From Sergeia podlipaevii (lineage: Eukaryota; Euglenozoa; Kinetoplastea; Trypanosomatida; Trypanosomatidae), in assembly GCA_030849805.1 (NCBI GenBank), contig JASANZ010002214.1, forward strand, positions 1 to 64,000: DNA of 64,000 bases. The letters are read 5' to 3'. Position 1 is the first letter of the stretch, and every line of letters begins with the position of its first letter. Both the position numbers and the translations under genes were made by a program. Of this stretch, positions 15,591 through 26,400 are shown one piece after another. The notes under the pieces were generated by a model. The model was given only the letters and a program-made list of their open reading frames with translations, searched no databases and was not told where the DNA came from.

Positions 15591-18203
15591 CTACTGCTCG
15601 TTGTGACTGGCCACAAGTGCGTTGAGCAACAGGCGTCGCCGTATTGCTCCAACCGTGTCACCCGTGTTGCCCCCGTGTTCTTCCTGGTTCACGTTACCGC
15701 TTCCACGCAGGCCGCAGCTGATGTCCAGAAGAGTCTCAGAGCCACCTACAATCCCACCCAATAGCTCCAACATCGCAGGCTGGGCAACGCTCAGTTCAGC
15801 GGAGGGCACACTCGCAAAGAAGACTTCCATGCCTGGACGGCTAGCAAGTGCGCTCGTCATGGCAGTTACTTGAACCTGTGGAATCTTGGGATTGCTGCTC
15901 ACGTCTAGCTTCTTGAGAGCCGGTGCAGCAGCGGGTTGCGCGAAGATTGCCGTCAGGTGCTCCGCGTGCACCGACTTTAGATCGTTCCAGCTAAGGTCGA
16001 TGGCCTGGAGAGACTGACGGTCCGCAAGGCACGACAGAAGATGATCCACGCCAAGCACCTGTTCCGCCACCACACAGCCAAGGCCTTCTTGATCGCCAAG
16101 CTTGTTGTGTGAGAGATCCAGCTCCATGAGAGTCTTGTTATCCGAAAGCCCTGGCAGAAGCAGCGCCGCAGAGGCGATGGCGTTGTAGGCGAGCCCCAGT
16201 CGAGTGAGGGTGGTGGACCCTACGAGGATATTGCTAACTGGCGCAAGGCCCTGGTCGCCCAGCTCGTTGCGGGAGAGATCGAGCTCCATGAGCGCGTGGG
16301 GAGGAGCAAAGCCGGGGGGAAATAGAATCGCCGCACCCGCCTCGCGCAGGTTGTTCCCTCCGAAGCGCAAAGTACGCAGCGTGGGCTTGGATCTGTGGGT
16401 ACTTGGATACAGCGCCGCAGCCAGCAGATGTGCCACACTGGGGTCGAAAGAGGTGGCGTGGTCGCCACATGCATCGTTAAACTCAAAGTCGAGCTCCTCC
16501 ACAGCCTCAGCGGTGCCGATGGTGCGCAGCAGCGCCGCGCTGAGGCTCGCACCGAGGTGATTGTTAGAGAAGGAGAGGCGGCGCACCTTGCGGTTGCCTT
16601 CTAGCGCACTCGCAAAGGCCCCCATGGCTTGAAGCGCAGCCTTCTGTTGTCGCTTGCTGGTACGCTTGCCGGCGAGCTCGTTACGGCGCAGCACGAGTGT
16701 GTGCAACACGCTCATTGGAGAGGCAATGACAAGCTTTGCTAAGTAGTGCAAGCCGCGGAAGCCAATAGCGTTATCCGTGAGGTCAAGGTACCTGACCGAG
16801 GTGTTGGTGGCGAGCGCGGTGGCGAGCATGCGGGTACCCTGCACATGAAGTTGGTTTCCAGTGAGGTCAAGCATCTCCAGGCGGTGGTAGTTCATGAGGG
16901 GACGCAGAAACTTCCACAGAGGGATGTCCTCCCAGGACTCCGACACGTCCTTGTCATAGGCGTCTTCCTCAGGATGAAACTCCTCCATCATGTCCTCCTC
17001 CGGCGGAGCCGAAGTCACGTCATCACCAGCGTGGATGCCGTTGTCGCAGAGCCGCAGCGCACGCATAAACTTGTTCTTCTTCAGCACTTCAGAGAGTGCC
17101 TCCAAGCCTGCGTACGTCTCACCAAACATGGGGTCCTCCTCCTCGTGCTCGGGGTCCTCGAGCTCCTCCAGCGGATCTGCATTCATTCGATTTGATGAAA
17201 GATCCACCACTACGAGGGAGATGTTCTTGGTAAGGGCCTTGGCGATGATGCCAATACCATTTGAGCCGAGCTTGTTGTGGCTGAGATCGAGTATTTTTAT
17301 GGTTTCGTTGGCATCGATCATGCTGGCAAGCGCGCGAAGAGGCACAAGATCCACAGAGTCCTCCGCCTTGCTGCTCTCCGCACCAATGTCGTTATGATCC
17401 ATCTGCACAACTTTGATGGAGCGATCGCTGGACAAGTAACCACACAGAAGTAAGAACACACGCATTTCAAACTTGGCGACATCCATGAGTGCCGACGTGT
17501 AGTTGGTGTATGGAATCTGCAGCTTCTCACAGCGCTCACGCAGTCCTTCGTTGTGCTTGTACTGCTCAGCGCCATCTCCCGCATCGCTGTTGTCCTCGTT
17601 GTCGTCACCACTGTCCTCATCGGGGTTCTTCTCTTTCGGCGCAGGAAGCGGGTAACGCGCGCGCAGCTCCTCGATTTTCTTCTGCAGACTTGCCGCTGAA
17701 GTTTCAGGCTGCTGTTCAGCACTTGGGCTCACCACGCCACCGACATCCAGCGTTGTCACCGATGCTCCGTTAAGATTGAGAAGGTAAAATAAGCAAAGAA
17801 GGTCGTCATACGACATGCTCGTCTCGGGCTTCACGCGCGTAATAAGAGGCATGAGCTGCTTCAGCTCTTCCATCATCAGCTCATCAGGGATGCCCACTGC
17901 AGGCTGGTCCTTGAACAGCGCGACAGCCTTGTCATCGCGCATCACTTCAAGCATCGCACCCCTACCCATCTCTTCAGCAGAGGCGTGCTGGAACTTCGCT
18001 GGTTGCTCTCCCAACACCATCTGACCCGAGTGAGCAGCACCAACAAGGCGTTGGTGTAGTGCAAGGCGACTCGCAGTGGCACCGCGTAGAGCACGTGCGA
18101 GGCCGGCAGCGCTCAAAGCCGCGTAGATACCTTCATCACCTTTGGTCTTCGAATCCCACGTTTGGGTCACGTAAACTTGCGGAGGATTGTAAAGCTCCTT
18201 CAT
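15591..18203 (-). CDS. Leucine-rich-repeat protein (RNI/NLR-type repeats)
   Basis: This 870-residue protein has an N-terminal non-repeat part of about 270 residues starting MKELYNPPQVYVTQTWDSK, with an acidic linker near 185-215 (DEDSGDDNEDNSDAGDG). It then has a long array of ribonuclease-inhibitor-type leucine-rich repeats of about 28 residues. Recognisable cores are LDLSHNKLG, VDLSSNRMN, LDLTGNQLH, LDLTDNAIG, LSFSNNHLG, LDLSRNELG, LDLSHNKLG, IDLSWNDLK and LDVSSNPKI. An acidic insertion (EELEDPEHEEED) interrupts the array. No signal peptide or membrane segment is evident, so it is probably cytoplasmic or cytoskeletal. Such repeats mediate protein binding, and trypanosomatids have many of uncertain role, some flagellar. 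No catalytic domain is visible; the partner cannot be inferred. Confidence 0.9.
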   Translation of the reverse strand: MKELYNPPQVYVTQTWDSKTKGDEGIYAALSAAGLARALRGATASRLALHQRLVGAAHSGQMVLGEQPAKFQHASAEEMGRGAMLEVMRDDKAVALFKDQPAVGIPDELMMEELKQLMPLITRVKPETSMSYDDLLCLFYLLNLNGASVTTLDVGGVVSPSAEQQPETSAASLQKKIEELRARYPLPAPKEKNPDEDSGDDNEDNSDAGDGAEQYKHNEGLRERCEKLQIPYTNYTSALMDVAKFEMRVFLLLCGYLSSDRSIKVVQMDHNDIGAESSKAEDSVDLVPLRALASMIDANETIKILDLSHNKLGSNGIGIIAKALTKNISLVVVDLSSNRMNADPLEELEDPEHEEEDPMFGETYAGLEALSEVLKKNKFMRALRLCDNGIHAGDDVTSAPPEEDMMEEFHPEEDAYDKDVSESWEDIPLWKFLRPLMNYHRLEMLDLTGNQLHVQGTRMLATALATNTSVRYLDLTDNAIGFRGLHYLAKLVIASPMSVLHTLVLRRNELAGKRTSKRQQKAALQAMGAFASALEGNRKVRRLSFSNNHLGASLSAALLRTIGTAEAVEELDFEFNDACGDHATSFDPSVAHLLAAALYPSTHRSKPTLRTLRFGGNNLREAGAAILFPPGFAPPHALMELDLSRNELGDQGLAPVSNILVGSTTLTRLGLAYNAIASAALLLPGLSDNKTLMELDLSHNKLGDQEGLGCVVAEQVLGVDHLLSCLADRQSLQAIDLSWNDLKSVHAEHLTAIFAQPAAAPALKKLDVSSNPKIPQVQVTAMTSALASRPGMEVFFASVPSAELSVAQPAMLELLGGIVGGSETLLDISCGLRGSGNVNQEEHGGNTGDTVGAIRRRLLLNALVASHNEQ

Positions 18204-18961
18204 TTTCCCTTTTTTCTCTTTTCTCTTTGTATGTAATATAGTGGTAGGACGTATCTATAAATGTGTGTATATATATATATACTATCTCTCCTTCTCACTA
18301 GAATGGATAGATATTTATATAAAGGATATATACTACAGAGACATTTAAAAAAAAGAAAATTATGGAGTTCAAAAGAGAAGAAATCGAAATGAAAACCTGT
18401 ACATATATATATATGAAAGACATGAATAGATGCAACTGAGTGTCGCTGCGGATACAAAAAGATAAAACAGTTTGTTTGTTTGCTTGTTTTTTTTTTTAAA
18501 AAAATGAGTGTACAAGTGGCCAAATACGCGATGATATATATATATATATATATATAAAGAATTTCCTACGGCATACGACAAAGCATCCAAATATAGAAAA
18601 AAAAATGCATACCAGTAGAAAAATTCATATTTATTGATTTTGCTGCGTTCGCTTGCCTTCTTATTCATATTAAATTTTACAAGAAGGTACAAAAAAAGTA
18701 AAAAGAGAGGTACAAATACAAAAATGACGGTTACAAAAAAAAAGGGCAAAGAGAGAAAAGGAATTTATAAGCACACAGTAATCATGAATACTGTGTAAAG
18801 AAAAAAGAAAAGGCTGAGTGTACAGTTAAAAAAACGTTCCCCAGCGTTACTCATAGAGGCACACACACACATATATATATATATATATCAAAGAAAAGCA
18901 AAAAGCAATAAATACACTGTGACATGCATCGAGCTACCCCGTATGTGCCTGAGATCGTAAC
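18204..18961. other. Intergenic region
   Basis: No gene seen. AT-rich, with (TA)n at about 18264-18280, 18534-18555 and 18871-18888, and several A- and T-runs. The DNA directly upstream of the LRR start is purine-rich on the minus strand, so its splice acceptor is not obvious. Confidence 0.7.
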
Positions 18962-19828
18962 TCACACGAGCATGATACCACTATCCACGACTACCCCACG
19001 CACTCGCGACGAAGCAGAAGGCAAATGCAGATCTGTATCCATTAACCTTGGCGCGCCATCCATGCATGCATAGCTAGGCAGCGTAGACCTCAGCAGCGCC
19101 TGAGCAGGACCCTGTACACACACAAGGTGCTCCCTCTGGGCTCGGTACCGCTCTTGCTGTCGTGCCGCGCGCGCCGCAAACTGCAGATTGTAAAAGCGCT
19201 TGCGTGCATCTTGCGACCCACTGATGAAAGTCGAGGGAGAGGAAGACGACGACCTAGGAGGAATACCAGCGCTATCATCTGACGAGTGTGCTGCTATCAA
19301 GGAAGGAGAGGAGGCGGTGGCGGAGTTGGTGACAGAGCCGTGAGCTGGAGAGCAGCTCTGACCTGCTTGTGGCTTGAGACGTAGCATAAGTTGATGGGGC
19401 GGAGCCCGTACGCGGCAGTGAGGGCCAAGGAGGGGATCAGTGGGTAGCACGGTCACCTTCACTCTGGCGCGCTGTGCTGCAGAGGTGAGGCACGTGTACG
19501 GTGATGCCGCTGCGGAATGAGAGCAGTAATCTGCGCTAGCGCTGCTGCTACTGAAGGCTCTATCCACCGCATGCCGCAGGTTTGATTCGTCCTGCGCGTA
19601 CGCCTCCCTTTCTGCGACGACAATGTCCATTGGTGTGACAGTGGGCAGTGAATAATAGGCCGCCGCCGCTGTGTTTTGTTGATGTGCTTGTGCAGTCGGT
19701 GATAGAAGCGCGTTGTCGGTCTTGTTGAGGTTTCCATGCAATGCACTTCGCAGCGCCGTTATTCGGCATAGTAGCAAACTCACGTCTGTCGATGCGCTGG
19801 TGCCCTTCTTTCCAAGTTGAGAAGGCAT
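18962..19828 (-). CDS. Hypothetical protein, 288 residues
   Basis: I do not recognise this protein. It starts MPSQLGKKGTSASTDVSLLLC. Features include a short amphipathic stretch (LLLCRITALRSALHGNL, 19-35), a motif PTVTPMDIVVAEREAYAQDE near 63-82, a possible beta segment RVKVTVLPTDPLLGP near 119-133, a Ser-rich linker, and a basic helix ARKRFYNLQFAARAARQQER near 208-227. No signal peptide, membrane segment or catalytic motif is seen. The base composition is GC-rich and coding-like compared with its flanks, and the frame is in the sense of the unit, which support it as a real gene. A cytoskeletal or flagellar role would be a guess. Confidence 0.75.
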   Translation of the reverse strand: MPSQLGKKGTSASTDVSLLLCRITALRSALHGNLNKTDNALLSPTAQAHQQNTAAAAYYSLPTVTPMDIVVAEREAYAQDESNLRHAVDRAFSSSSASADYCSHSAAASPYTCLTSAAQRARVKVTVLPTDPLLGPHCRVRAPPHQLMLRLKPQAGQSCSPAHGSVTNSATASSPSLIAAHSSDDSAGIPPRSSSSSPSTFISGSQDARKRFYNLQFAARAARQQERYRAQREHLVCVQGPAQALLRSTLPSYACMDGAPRLMDTDLHLPSASSRVRGVVVDSGIMLV

Positions 19829-20908
19829 TCAGTTCTCCCTATTCTTCTTTCTTCTCTTTTCTTTGCTTTTTTGTCCTTTTTGAAAGACACAAGCAAAAAA
19901 AAAGCACGTTTTATGTCAAGCGTAAGATATATATAGAGAGAGAGAGAGATGAAAGGAAAAAAAAAGAATGAGAGACAAGTGTGATATCAAAAAAAAAAGA
20001 AGCATGAGATATATACATTTTAGTGCGTGTCACATCCTTTGTCCAAAAGAAAAAAAAGAAAAAAAAACATGTTTCCTTTTCTTCTCTAGTAGTTGATTCT
20101 TTTCCTTTTTTTTTCCAATTATAAAGGTGTTTGGCAAATATGAACTCAGAACATGCACATTATTGTCAAGTAAGATGATGAGAGAAAGAGATGTATTTGT
20201 ATCCTCCCAATTCCGCTTCGTTCCACTTTTTGAATGTTGCGCGCATGTAAGATAACGAGAACAAAGAAAAAGTATAAAAATAAAACCCATATATGTTTAT
20301 ATATATATATATATATTATTTAAAAAAAAAATAGATAAATGCATTCAGTACAACAGCAAACGTGCGATGAGGAAATGAGGAGGGAGAGGGGGGGGGATAA
20401 AGGGAAGACGAGGAATTTGCAAAGAGAAAAAGCAGCCGCTTACGAAAAAAAAAAAGAAGAAAAAAAAGTTGTGTCTGTAAATTTTTTGTATTCAACGAAT
20501 TGAGAAACAACAAAAATAACAGAAGAATTCATAACTGGTCCTTCCGTCCCTACTGTATCAGTGTATAGGTGTGTGTGACTGTCCTATATATATATATATA
20601 TAACTGGCGACAGTGCCGCGTTCCTGCTCGTCTCATAATAATAATAATAATAAAACTCGTCTAGATGCAGAGCTTTTGAATGTCTGCGCTCTCTCTCTCT
20701 CTTTCACTTCTCTGATCCCTTTGCTCTTCTCCCCCACCCCCCACCCCCCAATCCATCCATCCTTTCATATGCAACGAACTTTACATGTACTTCTCCACCC
20801 CTCTCTTCACCACGTACACACTCTTACACACGGAAAGCAATGGCCACTGAAGGAGAACGATCCCAGGCGACCTCACGTTGAGTTTTTTTAAAAAAAATTT
20901 CTAAAGGT
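19829..20908. other. Intergenic region
   Basis: No gene seen. Contains A-runs, (GA)n near 19936-19950, (TA)n near 20298-20315 and 20584-20602, (ATA)n near 20635-20652, and pyrimidine-rich stretches near 20690-20760 (plus strand). Confidence 0.7.
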
Positions 20909-21904
20909 CTATTTATTCTTGCTCTTTTCCTTCTTGTCCTTCGCAGCCCACGTTTCCACGGCAAAATCAATTGTCAAGTTCTGAATAGGATGCTTCTTCT
21001 CCTCCTCCTCTGAGACCCACCACTCAGGCTCGGCGCCCCAGTCCTTTTCATAAGTGCCGGCCTCCAGCTGCTTGGGGAACCACACCTTGAACTTGACAAG
21101 TGCCTCTTCTATCCTTTTCATTGTGCCAGGGGCGGCCTTGGTGGCGATGAAGTTGACCAAGGTAGTTGGGATCCAGCCGTTAGGATCTGACTGAGTAAGA
21201 TACGTCAGGCATGAGCCAAGCACTTCGCCAGTCTGAGGGTCTGTCCAGGGTCGTAGCAAGTATCCCGTCAGCTTAGAAATAGCGCGCACATACGTGCCGT
21301 ACTTGTTCTTGTGTACATCCTTCTGGTAGGTTTCGGGTGTCTTGTCGTGAGGGACGGACGTATTGAAGATCACATACTCACCTCGCCCAGCATTGTGCCA
21401 CATGCGTTGATTAACAAAGTCACGATTTGCCACCATCATTACCGGTGACTTACCAGCGTAGTAGCCGATATCGTTGTTATCGTTCATCTTCACAATGCGG
21501 AACGCTTCCTGTCGGAACGAGTCCCACTCCTCACGAAACACGGAGTCCTGTAGGAGGTCATACAACACATCCGTCGTGGTGCCAGGGAAGACGCCGAACA
21601 CCTTGATAACGTGCATAGGTTCATTGTGCAGCTTCTTCTTCCATACAATCACCTCGTTCTCCTTGTGGTGCTCCAGCACGAAGCCATCGAGGGAGTCGGC
21701 GAAGTTGCGGAAGGCAAGGCAGTCCTCTTTCTTAGCTAACCGGTAAATTCGTCCACCTACCTCGTACTCCTCACCAGAAAAGGTGAAGGGGGTGGCGTAG
21801 TGAACTCTTTCTGGCTTCTTACTACCATTCTTCTTAGTGGCAGAGGCTTCCGCATTGGCGGACTCCTCATGCTTCGACTTCTCTACCTTTGATGATTTGC
21901 TCAT
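20909..21904 (-). CDS. START-domain lipid-binding protein
   Basis: The protein has 331 residues from the ATG at 21902-21904. An upstream in-frame ATG would add 20 hydrophobic residues encoded by leader-like DNA and is less likely, because a candidate splice acceptor falls between the two. After a charged N-terminus rich in Lys, Glu and Ala comes one START domain (about 45-280). Its markers are DSVFREEWDSFRQEAFRIVKM, GYYAGKSPVMMVANRDFVNQ, GTYVRAISKLTGYLLRPW and GSCLTYLTQSDPNGWIPTTL, followed by the C-terminal helix AAPGTMKRIEEALVKFKVW. The pattern is closest to the STARD2/STARD10 class, which carries phosphatidylcholine or phosphatidylethanolamine between membranes. The C-terminus is Lys-rich (KDKKEKSKNK). 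No signal peptide is present in the short form, so it is probably cytosolic. The ligand cannot be read from sequence. Confidence 0.93.
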   Translation of the reverse strand: MSKSSKVEKSKHEESANAEASATKKNGSKKPERVHYATPFTFSGEEYEVGGRIYRLAKKEDCLAFRNFADSLDGFVLEHHKENEVIVWKKKLHNEPMHVIKVFGVFPGTTTDVLYDLLQDSVFREEWDSFRQEAFRIVKMNDNNDIGYYAGKSPVMMVANRDFVNQRMWHNAGRGEYVIFNTSVPHDKTPETYQKDVHKNKYGTYVRAISKLTGYLLRPWTDPQTGEVLGSCLTYLTQSDPNGWIPTTLVNFIATKAAPGTMKRIEEALVKFKVWFPKQLEAGTYEKDWGAEPEWWVSEEEEKKHPIQNLTIDFAVETWAAKDKKEKSKNK

Positions 21905-21915
21905 ATGTAAGTACT

Positions 21916-21950
21916 CTACCACACACATGTGTATAAAAGAGAAGATAGCA
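21916..21950 (-). promoter_or_regulatory. Candidate trans-splice acceptor of the START gene
   Basis: The minus strand shows a pyrimidine-rich stretch (CTATCTTCTCTTTT and, further up, TTTCTTTCTTTTTG). The first AG of the GTGGTAGAG segment lies at about 21916-21917, about 11 nt before the preferred ATG. This favours the shorter protein. Confidence 0.5.
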
Positions 21951-22918
21951 ACAATGGAACACAAAAAGAAAGAAATATATTACGATAAGATAGATAGTAT
22001 ACAATGAAGGGGGGGGGTAAGGGGATAACAACATATAAAAAAATGTTTTTTTTATTTTATTTTTAAAGCCGTCAGCTTCGTTCAATGTTTTTGTTGCACA
22101 CTTCAATCTTCTTCCTTCATAGAAGAGAAAAAAAAATTTTTTAAGATAAGAAAAAAAAAAGTGATGTGTACTAGTCGCTGTTATGATCCCATCTCTATCC
22201 ATGAGCACACATTCATGCAGACATCCCTACTCACATATATACCGCACCACAGGCATATACAAGAGACGTCTTCTCCAGCATGTAGCGAGACAGTTTACTC
22301 ACTCTCTCCTGTGCATCTACTTTATTTTGCTTTGCCACTGAAAGAAGTAAAATAGAAAATGATGAAGAGGTGGGGGAAGGGGGGGGGCTCTGTATGCATT
22401 TTTTTCCCCTTGCATATGTAAGTAGTAGTAGTAGTAGTAGTAAAGGCGAACATACAGCAAAAAAAAAAAAGTTGAGGGGAGAAAAAAAAAACACACACAG
22501 GTCATATTTGCTATAATCAACAACAATAGTAAAGATAATAGTAACAGTAACAGTCAAAAGGAGCTGAAAAAAATCGATTGGGCGAGCAAAAAAAATGAAG
22601 ATATACACGCGTAGTAGTAAAATTGGTGTTACTCAGCACTTGAAAAAGGGAATATATATATAATAAATAGAGAAGAGTGCTGAGAGAGATAAGTCTTACC
22701 CCCCCCAAAAAAAAATATATATATATATATAATAACAACAATAACAACTGGGGGAGGGGGGGGGGATATCATACGTAGAAGTGGCACTACAGAAACAATA
22801 AATGCATTTACAGTGATGCGTCTTATATATAGATAGATTTCTTTTATCTTTGGTCCGGCAAAGCACCACAATTTTCGTCTATTGATGAGCATTGCAACTT
22901 CTTCTGTCTTCTGCCATC

Positions 22919-22926
<8 letters not shown>

Positions 22927-22955
<29 letters not shown>
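22927..22955. repeat. (CT)n microsatellite
   Basis: An uninterrupted CT dinucleotide tract of about 29 bases, purine-rich on the transcribed-sense (minus) strand. Confidence 0.9.
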
Positions 22956-22957
<2 letters not shown>

Positions 22958-23453
22958 TTTATTTTGATATTCAAACGCAGTTAGTAATAACAATAGTAAA
23001 AATAATAACAACAATAATAATAATAAAAGCAAGAGCAACCAAATTAAATAGTAACAATACTGGATAACAACAACAACAACAACAACAACAACGGGGGTGA
23101 AGGAAACACACAACACGCACAAACGTTTATTTGTTGATAGCAGGACGGGAGAAAGTGATGCCGCGAGCGCATCTCCCCTCCCCTCCCCCCCTCTCTCTCA
23201 AAGAAGAAAAAATAAATAAAAACATCTCTGGTAAGAGAAAAGAAGGGCCACACGGAGAGAAGAAGGAAGGAAAGAAAGAAAGAAAGAACGAAAAAAGAGG
23301 TACGGCAAGGTAAAACCAAAGCATCTATCAAGCAACCTCTAGCTTAAAAAAAAAAAAAAAAATTGCAATCCACACGCTGTAAGTAACAAAACAGAAAGGG
23401 AGGGGGGGATAAAGAAGATCATAATAATAACAATGATAGTAAAAGGATATCTA

Positions 23454-26400
23454 CTAGTCAAAGCTCGCTGGTGTATACGCGCGGGAACTGAAAGGAGAAA
23501 CGATCACGCCGTCCGAATCTGAGCTGCCACTCACGCGGTCAAAATCATCGTCCCTACACGATTCGTCCCCGCCGGCTATCGTCACAGCGGACATCTCCGA
23601 CAGCGGAGGGGGACGCTGCTTGCGATAGTCGTTGCCACAGTGGTCAATCGTTATGGGTGCCACAAGACTGCTGCAATCCGAGCGATGAGGGCAAGTGAGA
23701 GACTCCACGTCAAGACTAGCTGTACCGTGTTCAGGCTGAGAAACCAGAGTGCCACACACCACAGCAGCTGCGGAGGCCGCAATGCGAGCGGCGCCAGAAG
23801 ATGTGCCGCCCTCGCTGCTTCCATCGAGGTCAGGCATCAAACGACCGGAGGCGAGGGGTTCCATGATGGGAACAACGTATTTGACTTGCTCCGATGCTGG
23901 CTGAGAAGCTTTACTGGGACTCTGCAGCTTCAGCACACCACTAACAGAAGTCACCGTTGAAGAGGGCAAGGTCGAGGCTGACGCAGTGAAGGAAGGATTC
24001 CTATTGTCAGAAATGCTGACGCTGCTGCCGCCGCCTCTGTCACTGATGGAGCAACTATTGCTCCCCCCTCCTCCTGTTGCTCCGATGCTGTTACGCCGCT
24101 TCACAATGACCTCGCGTCCACCGAGATCAAAGGTATGCCGAGATGACGAAGCCATCGTAGAAGTTGGGGTAGCCATAGCGGACACTGGGGGCGTGAGACG
24201 TAGCGATGAAGTAGCAGAGGCGACGGCGGCGTTTGGCTCTATGGCAGATGCCCCGAGGCTTTGGGACGCTTCGTGCGATGTCGCCGGGACTGCCTCCGCT
24301 ACCACCACCCTTATTGCGGGAAGATCAAATTGATTCGAACTCATCACAGGAGGTGTTCTACTACGCACCTGAGAAGCTATCTTATCTCGCGTCGCAAGAG
24401 GCTTCCTCGCTACACTAAGCGTACCGCCTACGCTATGACGTCGCCGCACTTGGGCGGGCATGCCCTTGGTGACGGGCTTCGCTATTGTTGCTGCCAACGA
24501 GCCCGCTTGACTCGTGTCGATACTTTTGCTGCTGCCGTTGCTGCTATTGTTGTTGTTGTTGTTGTTGTTGCTGAGTGCTGGCAGTGTCTGAGCAAGGTGT
24601 CCTCCTCCTCCTCCCCCTCCCCCTCCTGTTCCTTCTTGTCCAGGTGCAGAAGTGTTACCAAGTGGATGGACGGCGGCGCGCAGTAACGACGCGTTGTTTG
24701 CGCGCACAAGCAGCAGTTGAGACCGTGGTGAGTGCTGCTTCGGGGCTTCCTGTGTCCTTCTCGTTTTCCTGGCTCTCCCACCAACCGGCGTGGAGGCGGC
24801 GGTGGTGGATGAAGATAAAGCTATCTTTGACGGACTTTTCGCTGCTGCCGCGTCCTTCTTTGGAGAAACGCCACTCCCATGAGAACCCCCCCTACCGCTA
24901 CGCTGCCCTTCATTCTCTTCTTTCTCCTCCTCCTCGCTGCTGTGCCGACCATCGGCGGCAGCCTGTGGTGATGTTTTGGCCTTTGTCTTGTCAACAGCCC
25001 GCCGGCGCTTGGCAACCGTTCGTGTTCCATTACTGCGAGGTACAGGCACGCTGGTGGCGGAGTGAGGTGACTTCATCGCCTCAGGCTTCTTCATACTTGC
25101 CTTGGCTTGATTCTTCGACTTTGTGATTGGCCTCTCCTTTGGTGTGAGAGAGGACGTGCTGTAGGACCGCACAAAGTTTTTCCTGTAATCGTTGTTGTTG
25201 GAGAGAGCAACTGCTGTGATGTCATTGATATCCATAGGGCTTCTTTTATTGGGACTACCACCACTCCTGCCGCTCGTAGTGCTGGTGCCCCCGCTGCTGC
25301 TGCTGCTGTAGAGACAGTCTTCCTCACCTCTGCTTCCGCGGCCGCTGCTGGTGCTCCTTGCCTGCCTCATCGCCTCATGATCTTCGTCCAGTAAGAAGGT
25401 CACACGGGATTGCGTGATGGCGCTCGTCTTGTGTGGGGTTGGTTTGCACGTCGTCGCGGAACTACACGGGGAGTACGCAGTGAAGCTACTTTTTTCCTCA
25501 TCCATTGAAGAGTGCTTCTCTGCAGGACTTTTGTCCCACTCCTTGAGCTGCTGCTGGTGCTGCTTTTGCGTGGCCTTGATATCTTCGTACTCGTCTTCGG
25601 TGGTCATCACGGACCCCTCTTGCGGGGTGCGGAAGCATGGGCTGAGACCACTGCTATCCTCTTCCTCCCTTTCGCTCTCACTGGGGCTTCGGTGACGCAG
25701 GGAAGACGACTTCGACGGGGAATGATAAGCGGTGCCGTGGAGGCTGCCGCCCCGCCGCCCACGTGGTAGCGATCCGCTATCGCCAGAAGCCGCGGCCGCA
25801 GCGGCAGCCGCCTCAGAGGCTGCACGCAGTGACGTCGCTGTATCAAGAAGATCACGGAAGTGTGCCTCGAGCTCGCTGTTGCGTGTGGTGATGTTGTTGC
25901 TACTGTGTGAAAACAAACGCGGCGCCAGTGGCAGCGGGGGTGTAGTGGCGGAATTCTCTGTGCTGCCACCCGATTCACTTCCACTGAGCAGCTGGCCAGG
26001 TATAGCAGCACCGACGTCCTCGCGCAAAGAGTTCTCAACCGCGAGAATCATGTTCTTGGTGTCAGAGGTGGGCAAGTGGGCATAAACGAGTGCCATTCTA
26101 GCGTTGTCTCGAGCTGCAGCGCATGGGTGAGGTACCAGCGGCATTAACCCGCAAATCGCACTTACGCACATCTCCAACGCCTGCTCGTATTCCCCCTGTC
26201 GCGACTGGACTCCAGTCCACTCTTGATGATAGTTTGCGGCGAGACATTCCGCCTCGGTGCAGTTCTGTCGCAAGTTGGCGTTGTCAAGAAGTAACTCAAG
26301 CAGCGTGTTCTGCTTTCCACGCAGCAGCTCCTGTCGAGTGTCTTCAATGCTGCGATCGAGGCAGTCCAGTTGCACTTGCAGCTCTTCCACGTCCTCGCCC

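Larger units (their letters stand above)
21905..23453. other. Intergenic region, microsatellite-rich
   Basis: No gene seen. Contains (AGT)n near 22425-22441, poly-G/poly-C runs (22011-22017, 22381-22387, 22751-22765), (TA)n near 22717-22731, a (CT)n tract near 22927-22955, (AAT)n and (CAA)n arrays near 22980-23090, and (GAAA)n near 23270-23290. Confidence 0.75.

Noticed and set aside
24575..25126. 183-codon plus-strand frame inside the kinesin tail
   Set aside because: It is antisense to low-complexity coding sequence; no recognisable motif.
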